A stretch of 39,672 bases of DNA, from contig JACRCP010000197.1 of the NCBI GenBank assembly GCA_016218965.1, positions 1 to 39,672 of the forward strand, read 5' to 3'. Source of the DNA: Deltaproteobacteria bacterium. Lineage in GTDB: Bacteria > Myxococcota > SpSt-1050 > JACRCP01. Position numbers and translations under genes: made by a program. The notes under the pieces are model-generated. The model had not been told where the DNA came from, searched no databases, and saw only the letters and a program-made list of their open reading frames with translations. Positions 6,367-13,274 of the stretch are shown here, piece by piece (the stretch's first letter is position 1; every line of letters starts with the position of its first letter).

Positions 6367-7944
6367 ATGCTGGGTGTACTGAAAAAACTCCAAAAGGACG
6401 AGCACGGCCAGGCGATAGTCATCGCCGCGGTCGGCATGCTCATCATGGCCATCGGCGTTCTGGCCACCGCTCAGATCGGCTACGCAGTCTACGAAAAGCA
6501 AAAACTCCAGACCATTGCCGACGCGACGGCATACTCGCTCGCCACCATGCAGGCCCGGGCGTACAACTTCTTCGCGTTCACAAACCGCGCCATGGCCGTT
6601 CACTACGTGGCCATGATGCACATGCAGGGGATTATCTCCCAACTGACGCTGATGGAGGCGCTCTTCGGGAGCGTCTCTGATCTGTTCCACGACATTTACA
6701 GCCTCGGGTGCTGCATTCCAAAGTGCTACTGCGCTTGCTGGACCTGGGCCCAGAGCCTGTCGCAGGCGGCGAACGCCGCCAAGCAGGGGATCACCCCGGT
6801 CATCGACGCACTCGACCCGGCGTTCTCACAGGCGACGAGCGCCCTGTTCCAGATCAATCAACAGACCCTCTACCGCTCTCAGCAGGTCTACAAGTACGCC
6901 ATGTACCTGGTAAATGGCACGGGGATGCTCCAGGTCGCCTCTCAGTCAGACCCGGACATCGATGTCGGCGTCTCGCGTCTTGTCTCGGGCGTCATCAACA
7001 TGCTTGTCTGGAGCGGCCTTTTCGACGCCGGTTCCGAAGGGCTCCCGCTGCCCACGGGCGCGGCACCAGACAACCAGAAGGCCCAGCGCATGGCGACGGA
7101 GGTGGCCAACGCGACGCGGGACCCGGCGTATGTCACCTCGCGTTCGATGTCGGGGGGCATCCCGGTCATCGGCTCGCTCGTGGGGGCGACGGCTTCGGGG
7201 ATCCACGGTCAATCCAAGTTCATCACCGACCAGGACCCCAAGTACATCTACCAGAAGGGCTACTATGACAGCGAGCTTGCCGAGGGGATCGCGATGACCT
7301 CGGCCGACACCCTTTCTATCGGGAACATCTCGTCGGGCGGCTTTGACATGAGCAAGCTCTCGGGGTGCGGATCGTTCTTCAGCCCCGAGGTCTCGGTCCA
7401 GCACGCCCCGATGCAGAAAGGGAAACACATCAGGTACAGTCAGCGCACGATGGGGTCGGGATGCGGCGGGCCGCTCTACTGCCCCGAGTACAAGCACAAG
7501 AGCGGCGACCAGAACCACAACAACTGGCAGGGCCCGGCGGCCTACATCTCCCTCAAGCCGGACAATGTCAACGATGCAGGCCATGACTTCGGCCAACACG
7601 GAGTGTTCATCTGGCTCAACAAGAAGACAAAAAAGCTCACACGGGAGTCGCTCACGCAGAAATTCACGCTGCACGCCCCGGGATACACCACGGGGCTTGA
7701 CACCAGGATCGGAGAGAACAGCCTTCTCTCGAAAGCGTCGTTTACGGGTCTCAACGCCATCGCGGCCGCCCAGGTCTACTACCATCGCCCCGGAAACTGG
7801 CGCGAGCAGCCCAATCTGTTCAACCCGTACTGGAGGGCACGTTTGTATCCGACGGCGCAGTTCATCAACAACTGGCTGATAGGCGCGAACGCCTTGCCGC
7901 ACGAGATCAAACAACTTGTCGACGGGTTTCTGCTTATTCACTGA
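6367..7944 (+). CDS. TadG-like pilus assembly protein
   Basis: 525 aa with a short leader KKLQKDEHG, then QAIVIAAVGMLIMAIGVL, a single N-terminal membrane helix, and a following region (YAVYEKQKLQTIADATAYS) typical of TadG/Tad-domain proteins, where the stretch after the helix reads 'LQNAADAAALA'. Unlike its neighbours it has Ile, not Glu, at +5, also usual for TadG types. A cluster of five Cys (115, 116, 120, 122, 124) and later CGG/YCP pairs suggest an oxidised extracytoplasmic domain. Start ATG 6367 is preferred to the TTG just before; the ribosome site is weak, so coupling to the gene ending at 6356 is likely. Probable role: anchoring or assembly of a Flp-type fibre in the envelope. Confidence 0.7.
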   Translation: MLGVLKKLQKDEHGQAIVIAAVGMLIMAIGVLATAQIGYAVYEKQKLQTIADATAYSLATMQARAYNFFAFTNRAMAVHYVAMMHMQGIISQLTLMEALFGSVSDLFHDIYSLGCCIPKCYCACWTWAQSLSQAANAAKQGITPVIDALDPAFSQATSALFQINQQTLYRSQQVYKYAMYLVNGTGMLQVASQSDPDIDVGVSRLVSGVINMLVWSGLFDAGSEGLPLPTGAAPDNQKAQRMATEVANATRDPAYVTSRSMSGGIPVIGSLVGATASGIHGQSKFITDQDPKYIYQKGYYDSELAEGIAMTSADTLSIGNISSGGFDMSKLSGCGSFFSPEVSVQHAPMQKGKHIRYSQRTMGSGCGGPLYCPEYKHKSGDQNHNNWQGPAAYISLKPDNVNDAGHDFGQHGVFIWLNKKTKKLTRESLTQKFTLHAPGYTTGLDTRIGENSLLSKASFTGLNAIAAAQVYYHRPGNWREQPNLFNPYWRARLYPTAQFINNWLIGANALPHEIKQLVDGFLLIH

Positions 7945-7964
7945 TGAAAGGCCGGGCGTGACAC

Positions 7965-8006
7965 GGTCGAAGGCCGAAGGTTGAAAGATGAGAGATCAAA
8001 GACAAG
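7965..8006 (+). repeat. Degenerate 7-bp periodic repeat spanning a pseudopilin start codon
   Basis: Six heptads: GGTCGAA, GGCCGAA, GGTTGAA, AGATGAG, AGATCAA, AGACAAG. The ATG at 7988 lies inside the fourth unit, and the purine-rich unit before it (GAAGG) is the best available ribosome site. Copy-number change upstream would alter that site; downstream it would shift frame. Confidence 0.65.
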
Positions 8007-9037
8007 ACGATGAGCGCGGCGCCGCGGTGCTTGAGTTTGCCATCATCACCGGCGTGCTGGCCCTGCTCGTGTTCTGGAGCCACTTCTTCTTCGACATCAT
8101 CCAGGTCCGGATGAAGACCCTCGAGGCGGCCCGGACTTCCCTGTTTGAAATGACGGCCTATCCCCTCTCGGACTTCAATCAGGGTTCGCAGACCGCGCAC
8201 GACCGCAGATACAAGGATGCGGCGGACGTCATCGCAGAGGACATCCGAAAGATCTACGGCACCGACCTTGACTCGGCATACAAGTTCAAAAAAACCAAGA
8301 TCGAGACGAAGCGCCTCAGTCTGGACAGCCTGACGGTCGGGTCCGTCAAGCTCACAAACGGAACGCCGTACTCCATGCAGTTCATGAACCTCCTGAACAT
8401 GATCCTCCAACTCCCCGCCTACAAATCGTTCAACAAAAAGGGGTTCGTCTCGGCCGAGATCAAGTCGGACATCACATCGAGCTTTGTCCCGACGGAGTTC
8501 AAGTTCGGCAAGAGTTTCCGGGTCAGGCCGCTCACCAAGCACATGGGACAGAAATTCTACATGCTGGTCGACCCGTGGAAGCTCGAGGACGGGTGCAATG
8601 TCATTCCACCCGGCGACTACGACACCACGAACGGCCCGCTTGGCACGTGCACAAACGCCAGTGGCGGGGGTGAGTCACTTCTGCACAAGCAGGTCGGCCG
8701 TCTCTCTTACCTGGGATTCTCCGCCCCCGCGCTCGGCGGCGCCGGAAACATCCTCGGCGCCGGCGCCATGAACCCGTTTGCGGTGCGGGTGGCCTCCGTC
8801 AACTTCCTCGAGGACTCGACTTCCGGGAAAGACGGCCGCAGCAAACTGTCGGTCGATGGCGGCGAGGACCAGTTTTACACCGCCCCGTACTGCAACGAGG
8901 GAGGCATAGGCGGTGCGGGCCCGTGCAGCGGCCCGTATCTGGATGCGTTCATGTCGCGCGGGGACCACTTCATGGGATGCCCCAAAGAGCAGTACGACGG
9001 CAAATGGGATTGTGAGTACAAAAAGTTGAATCCGTAG
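7988..9037 (+). CDS. TadE-like pseudopilin
   Basis: 349 aa. The leader MRDQRQDDERG is followed by AAVLEFAIITGVLALLVFW: Gly11 at the cleavage site, Glu16 at +5 and Phe at +6, matching class III prepilins. A large extracytoplasmic domain follows, rich in Cys near the end (GCNVIPPGDY, GTCTNASGGG, YCNEGG, GPCSG, GCPKEQ, DCEYK), which probably form disulfides. It follows the TadG-like gene after 43 bp of heptad repeat that also carries the start codon. Too large for a major Flp pilin, so a minor pilin or adhesin-like tip subunit is the best guess. Confidence 0.7.
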   Translation: MRDQRQDDERGAAVLEFAIITGVLALLVFWSHFFFDIIQVRMKTLEAARTSLFEMTAYPLSDFNQGSQTAHDRRYKDAADVIAEDIRKIYGTDLDSAYKFKKTKIETKRLSLDSLTVGSVKLTNGTPYSMQFMNLLNMILQLPAYKSFNKKGFVSAEIKSDITSSFVPTEFKFGKSFRVRPLTKHMGQKFYMLVDPWKLEDGCNVIPPGDYDTTNGPLGTCTNASGGGESLLHKQVGRLSYLGFSAPALGGAGNILGAGAMNPFAVRVASVNFLEDSTSGKDGRSKLSVDGGEDQFYTAPYCNEGGIGGAGPCSGPYLDAFMSRGDHFMGCPKEQYDGKWDCEYKKLNP

Positions 9038-9080
9038 ATTGCGGGTCTTGCCCGCGGGAAAAGGGCACGGGGCATCGGCG

Positions 9081-9902
9081 ATGGAGAGGGACAAACAATT
9101 GAACGCACAAGAACGGACAGGGTTGCTCCGGACGGCCGGAACCGCCCTCGTAGGCCTTTGCATTGTCTCCGCCGGGCTTCTGCTCGGCGGGGTGCGGCAC
9201 GACCTCGAAGCCGTCGCGGACGGCGACCCGGGGGCGCACTACTTTTCGCACGAGATGCCGCGCATGCCGGGCGCGCGGGAGGCTCCGCTGGGGGCGGGGC
9301 TGTCGTTTAACAACATGCCGCTTGAGGTTTCGTTTTTCCAGACCGAAAAGCCCGTGGCCGAAGTGCGGGAGTTCTACCTTGCGAAGTTTGCCGCAATGAA
9401 GCTTTCGACATCCGTCACCGACGGCGGCGACGAGGGCGCGGTGGTGTACGGGAACGACACCCAAAAGAAGGTCCAGCGGATCATCTCGATCCAGCGCAGG
9501 GGCGGCGCGACGTTTGTCTTCCCGGCGCAGGTCCCGTTGCTCGCCGTCCCCTCTTTTGCGCCGCCCGAAAACCTTGACGTCGCGCTCATGCCGGGGGCCT
9601 CGGGTTTTGTCCAGATCGGCTCGTCCGACTACGGGCGCCCCTCGCGCCTCATCATGTGGCACCACGAAAAAGAAACCCAAGCCGTGGCCGCGTTTGTCAA
9701 GGACGAGATGAAGCGGCTCGGCTGGGCCGAGGCCGAGGGCGGCGGGCCGTCGCTTATGGGGACGGTGCTCGAGTTTTCGCGCCCCGGCGGGTCCGCCACG
9801 TTCACGGTCTTCAGGCAGAAGACCGAAGGTCCGACGTCGGTCGTGGCGAACGTCCAGGGGCGGGCAGCTTTCGACTCGCGCCCGACGACCGGTGAAAGAT
9901 GA
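9081..9902 (+). CDS. Membrane-anchored protein of the pseudopilin cluster
   Basis: 273 aa; start ATG 9081 chosen over TTG 9039 because it gives a standard N-in signal anchor (TALVGLCIVSAGLLLGGV, residues about 20-37). The rest is predicted outside the cytoplasm, with no recognised domain: repeated beta-like segments (VSFFQTEKPVAEVREFYLAKF, VVYGNDTQKKVQRIISI, SATFTVFRQ). The AEVREFYLAKF piece resembles segments in small secreted proteins that act on trans-envelope complexes, but this is weak. Its stop overlaps the start of the Flp-like gene at 9899 (ATGA), so the two are coupled. A structural or assembly partner of the pilins is inferred from position only. Confidence 0.6.
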   Translation: MERDKQLNAQERTGLLRTAGTALVGLCIVSAGLLLGGVRHDLEAVADGDPGAHYFSHEMPRMPGAREAPLGAGLSFNNMPLEVSFFQTEKPVAEVREFYLAKFAAMKLSTSVTDGGDEGAVVYGNDTQKKVQRIISIQRRGGATFVFPAQVPLLAVPSFAPPENLDVALMPGASGFVQIGSSDYGRPSRLIMWHHEKETQAVAAFVKDEMKRLGWAEAEGGGPSLMGTVLEFSRPGGSATFTVFRQKTEGPTSVVANVQGRAAFDSRPTTGER

Positions 9903-10147
9903 CGACCGGACAGAAACAATCGACACCGTGCTTTCGACTCTCGGCTCGCGCCTCGTGCCTCGCGCCTCGTACCTCGCGCCTCGCCGCCGGCGAGCGCGGC
10001 CAAGCGATGGCGGAGTACGCCATCATCTCCTTTGCTCTCCTGGTCAGTTCCATCACCCTCGGCCACTTCTTCCTCCCGGTCCTCATGGACGCATACCAGT
10101 TCTACTTTGACCAGTTCTACTTCATGCTGAACCTCCCCATTCCGTGA
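9899..10147 (+). CDS. Flp-type pilin-like protein
   Basis: 82 aa, the only gene here of Flp-pilin size. GERG at 31-34 is followed by QAMAEYAIISFALLV, so cutting after Gly34 leaves Glu at +5 and Tyr at +6, the exact Flp signature. The mature part is about 48 residues: one hydrophobic helix and an aromatic tail (YQFYFDQFYFML). The leader of 34 residues is long for this family and is encoded largely by a 7-bp repeat (9931-9986). The start overlaps the stop of the previous gene, and its own stop overlaps the next start (GTGA). It is the best candidate for the major fibre subunit, though no TadA ATPase, TadB/C or peptidase gene is in view. Confidence 0.7.
   Translation: MTTGQKQSTPCFRLSARASCLAPRTSRLAAGERGQAMAEYAIISFALLVSSITLGHFFLPVLMDAYQFYFDQFYFMLNLPIP
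9931..9986 (+). repeat. Eight-unit 7-bp repeat in the Flp-like leader
   Basis: Heptads CTTTCGA, CTCTCGG, CTCGCGC, CTCGTGC, CTCGCGC, CTCGTAC, CTCGCGC, CTCGCCG. Two matching units (CTTTCGA, CTCGCGC) also occur at 9868-9881, just before the start codon. Translated, the tract forms the Ala/Arg/Leu/Ser-rich leader of the pilin. Confidence 0.75.
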
Positions 10148-10422
10148 TCCGCTGGACAAAATTCGCCATCTACGCTGCGTTCACGGTTGCGGGGATCGGG
10201 CTTGTCTATTCGAAGATCTCCGCCGACCTCCGCGCAGGCGGCGCAACGTGGGCAGAACGGGTTTCGATCGGAGCCTGGGGACTTGCGGGGTTGTACCTTG
10301 TCGCGTACGCCTTCGTCCTCGCGTCCGAGGCGGCAATGGGCCGGCGGCACCGGCTGGTTTTTGACGTCGCGGCGTTTGTGGTATTCTGCGCCGCGCTCGT
10401 CGGAAGGATGCTCGGAGCATAA
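10144..10422 (+). CDS. Small membrane protein with three predicted helices
   Basis: 92 aa starting at GTG 10144, which overlaps the upstream stop (GTGA). Hydrophobic segments at about residues 7-24, 40-61 and 72-90 separated by short basic loops suggest an inner-membrane protein. I recognise no family. Its tight coupling to the Flp-like gene points to a role in the same system, perhaps as a small assembly or stability factor. Confidence 0.6.
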   Translation: MIRWTKFAIYAAFTVAGIGLVYSKISADLRAGGATWAERVSIGAWGLAGLYLVAYAFVLASEAAMGRRHRLVFDVAAFVVFCAALVGRMLGA

Positions 10423-10433
10423 CAGAGGGACAA

Positions 10434-11147
10434 ATGAAAGCCTCGTACCATGTCGCTTGCACCGTGGCGGCGTTGATGTTTAGCCCGGCCCCGGTTCGTG
10501 CGGAGGGCGAACAGACCTGCACGCTCTATCCGCGGCCAAAGGCGGCCGCGAAGGCCGGCGACTGGGTCGAGTACCGCATGACCGGCAAGGTGCCGGCAAC
10601 GATGCGCATGGCCGTGACCGGAGTCGAGGGCACGGGCGAAAACGCGCTGTACTGGCTCGAAGTTTCGATGAGCGACGCGTTCCAGAAAGGCGTGGTCAAA
10701 AGCCTGCTTGTAGGCGACCCGCTCACACCAAAAAAGGTCAAGCGCATCATCATGAAGACGGGGTCGACGCCTGCGATGGAGATCCCTCCCTCGATGATCG
10801 CCAAGATCGACCTTGCGAAGAATCCGCTCCAGGCCCAGGGGCCGTGCGCGGCGAACCCGGGCTCAGGCGTCGCTGTCCCCACGGAGGAAAAGGCCGTCAT
10901 CGCCGGCAAGACCGTGGGTGTGCGGGTCTCCCGGGTCGAGCGTGACGGAAAGAAGCTCGTCTTCAAGCACAGCGACGGGGTCCCGCTCACCGGCCTCGTC
11001 TTTGCCGACTTCGGCGCGCAGAAGGTCGAACTCACCGGTTTCGGCCACGACGCCAAAACGCAGATCACCGAAGAGCCCGTCCCGCTCGAGCAGGCAATGC
11101 CGGGAATCACCGACCTGCCTCCCCCGGCAGCCCCGGCAACCCGGTAA
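10434..11147 (+). CDS. Secreted protein of unknown function
   Basis: 237 aa with a type I signal peptide (MKASYHVACTVAALMF, likely cut after PVRA near residue 23). The mature protein starts with a Cys-containing segment (GEQTCTLYPRP) and is otherwise rich in beta-type alternation (DWVEYRMTGKVPATMRMAVTGVEGTG, VGVRVSRVERDGKKLVFKHS). A Pro/Ala tail closes it. A weak AGGGA ribosome site precedes the ATG, and the gene follows the small membrane protein by 11 bp, so it belongs to the same unit. No family recognised; a periplasmic partner of the envelope system is plausible. Confidence 0.65.
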   Translation: MKASYHVACTVAALMFSPAPVRAEGEQTCTLYPRPKAAAKAGDWVEYRMTGKVPATMRMAVTGVEGTGENALYWLEVSMSDAFQKGVVKSLLVGDPLTPKKVKRIIMKTGSTPAMEIPPSMIAKIDLAKNPLQAQGPCAANPGSGVAVPTEEKAVIAGKTVGVRVSRVERDGKKLVFKHSDGVPLTGLVFADFGAQKVELTGFGHDAKTQITEEPVPLEQAMPGITDLPPPAAPATR

Positions 11148-11149
11148 TC

Positions 11150-11178
11150 TTGCAACCCCCATTCGATTCTGTTACTTT
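11150..11178 (+). promoter_or_regulatory. Probable promoter of the 11221 lipoprotein gene
   Basis: -35 TTGCAA (11150-11155), 17-bp spacer, -10 TACTTT (11173-11178), giving a leader of about 36 bases that includes a GGAGG ribosome site. This suggests the lipoprotein is at least partly expressed on its own, although it follows the cluster directly. Confidence 0.45.
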
Positions 11179-11220
11179 TTCACTGTTGGGCGGGTTTCGC
11201 GGCACATCCGGAGGGTCACG

Positions 11221-13197
11221 GTGAACACATCAATACGATGGCTCGCTTTGCCGGTCGCGGCGATTGTGGCCGGGTCTTTTTGCGCGTGCTCCGAGGACAC
11301 GTTCGAGTCGATCCCGCCGGACATCTCGATCTACGAGAGCGACCCCTCGACCGAGATGCAAAAACTCGACTTCGGCTCGGTGCCCGAAAGAATCCCCTTC
11401 CGCAAGACGTTCTTCGTCCGAAACAAGATCGAGCACGCGATGGATCTCACGTTTTCGCTTTCGCTTCTGGACACGTCGGGAAAGCCGGCCTCGGGCAACA
11501 CAGTGACGTTCTCGCCCGCCGAGGGCATTGTCAAGGGCGGCGAGGCGATCCCTGTGACGGCCACCTTCACCCCGCCGGCGGCGCAGCAGTACACGTTCAA
11601 GATGCACGTCGAGACCAACGCCCGCACGACCTCAAAGAAGAAGTTCGACATCCCCGTCGCCGGGAGCGGGATGACGCCCAAGATCGTCATCGAGATCGAC
11701 GGGGACGTCCCCGAGGACCCCGTTCTCGACTTCGGCGACGTCTACGTCTACTCGTCGCTCCCGAAGGAGGCAACGGTCAGAAACGACGGGACCGGCACGC
11801 TCACAATATCGAGCGTCTCCGCGAGCAATACGGAAGGCGCATTCCAGATCCTCGACCCGCCGCTCCCCACGGCAGAAAACCCCATCAAGATCGAGCCGAA
11901 GAAGTCCGTCCTGTTCACCGTGACCTTCTCGCCGGTTGCCGTGCAGGCGTACAAGGGGACGTTCACGCTCAACAACGACGACGCGACCAACCGCGCCGCG
12001 TCCATAGAGGTTCTGGGCAACGGGGTCCCCACCCCGGTCAACGGCCCGCCCGTGGCCAACGTGGTCTGCCCCGAGGGCGGGATCATGCTTCCCGTCCCCG
12101 GCGAGGTCGAGCTTGACGGCACCGGCTCGACCGACAAGGACGGGGACATCCTCACGTACAAGTGGTCCCTCAAGGAGAACATGGCCCCCGAGGGGAGCGA
12201 CTACTGCTTCGACTGCAACCGCGGCCAGCTCACGCACCACAAGGAGAGCAACAAGGACAAGCCGAAGTTCTTCGGCGACCTCGTCGGCGACTACACGGTG
12301 CAGTTAATCGTGAACGACGGGCACAACCACGACAGCGACCCGCCCGCCGAGTGTGTCATCCACGGCTACGCCGCCCAGCAGCTCCACATCGAGCTCCTCT
12401 GGGACAACCCGGTGACCGACGTCGACCTCCACCTCGTGAACTTCAGCGACGGGATCGTCTTCAACCCCGCCGAGACCGGCGGGCTCTTCACCTGCCCCTG
12501 CGACTGCAACACCAACCGCAACCGCAACCCCGACTGGGGCCTCCGCATCCCGTACGTCGCGGGCTGCACGAATCCCAACGGGAACGCTTGCGACCTCGAG
12601 TGCTCACCGACCTTCGACCAGTCGTGCAAGATCGACCCCAACGACCCCGCGACCGCCCGCAACCCCGACTGCTACAAGGGCGGCGACAGGTGCGTGCTCA
12701 CGTGCGAGCCCGACGCGGCCGATCAGTTCCTTGAGGACGCCCAGGACGACAACCCGAAGCTCGACATCGACGACACCAAGGGCTATGGCCCCGAGAACAT
12801 CAACATCGTCAAACCCTCCGAAGGCCTCTACCGGATCTTCGTACACTACTTCGACGACTACGGCACCGGCAACACCGGCTCCACCGTGCGGCTGTACATC
12901 AACGGCAAAACGAAGCCCGAGTGGAAGTTCGGTCCCAAGGTTTTGTCCAACGGCGGCCAGCTCTGGGAGGTCGCGCTGGTCCAATGGCCGGCGGACGACA
13001 ACGACGACGCGATCGTCACCGCGGTCGACGCCGTGCGCGACGCCAGCCCCGTCATCGGCGCGACGTGCAGGCTCCCGACGGACGGCGGCACCGATGACGC
13101 GGCCGCCGATGCCGCGGCTGATTCGGGCGCCGACGCCGGCACACCCGACGCCGAAGTGCCCGATGCCGGGACCGCCGACGCGGGCGCCGCAGACTGA
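11221..13197 (+). CDS. Large lipoprotein with Hydin-like, PKD and YfaP-like domains
   Basis: 658 aa from GTG 11221 (GGAGG at 11209-11213). The signal ends in a Cys pair (SFCAC), consistent with a lipobox. Residues about 45-155 and 165-270 are two immunoglobulin-like ASH/Hydin-type domains (LDFGSVPERIPFRKTFFVRN; LDFGDVYVYSSLPKEATVRN). Residues about 275-375 resemble a PKD domain (VELDGTGSTDKDGDILTYKW). Residues about 385-595 start LLWDNPVTDVDLHLV and end with FDDYGTGNTGSTVRLYI, typical of YfaP/DUF2135-like modules, with a Cys-rich insertion. The tail is a D/A/G low-complexity stretch. It is probably a cell-surface or outer-membrane-anchored scaffold; partner unknown. Confidence 0.75.
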   Translation: MNTSIRWLALPVAAIVAGSFCACSEDTFESIPPDISIYESDPSTEMQKLDFGSVPERIPFRKTFFVRNKIEHAMDLTFSLSLLDTSGKPASGNTVTFSPAEGIVKGGEAIPVTATFTPPAAQQYTFKMHVETNARTTSKKKFDIPVAGSGMTPKIVIEIDGDVPEDPVLDFGDVYVYSSLPKEATVRNDGTGTLTISSVSASNTEGAFQILDPPLPTAENPIKIEPKKSVLFTVTFSPVAVQAYKGTFTLNNDDATNRAASIEVLGNGVPTPVNGPPVANVVCPEGGIMLPVPGEVELDGTGSTDKDGDILTYKWSLKENMAPEGSDYCFDCNRGQLTHHKESNKDKPKFFGDLVGDYTVQLIVNDGHNHDSDPPAECVIHGYAAQQLHIELLWDNPVTDVDLHLVNFSDGIVFNPAETGGLFTCPCDCNTNRNRNPDWGLRIPYVAGCTNPNGNACDLECSPTFDQSCKIDPNDPATARNPDCYKGGDRCVLTCEPDAADQFLEDAQDDNPKLDIDDTKGYGPENINIVKPSEGLYRIFVHYFDDYGTGNTGSTVRLYINGKTKPEWKFGPKVLSNGGQLWEVALVQWPADDNDDAIVTAVDAVRDASPVIGATCRLPTDGGTDDAAADAAADSGADAGTPDAEVPDAGTADAGAAD

Positions 13198-13274
13198 CAA
13201 CAAGGACCAGAGCAGTTGAGGAGTGTAGGGGTGAAGGGGTGGAGTCTGTTGCCGATTGTTGCCCGGAGGCACCG

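Noticed and set aside
4956-6467. Long minus-strand open frame opposite the TadE-like gene
   Set aside because: Same GC-shadow effect; the plus frame has a prepilin motif and continues the operon.
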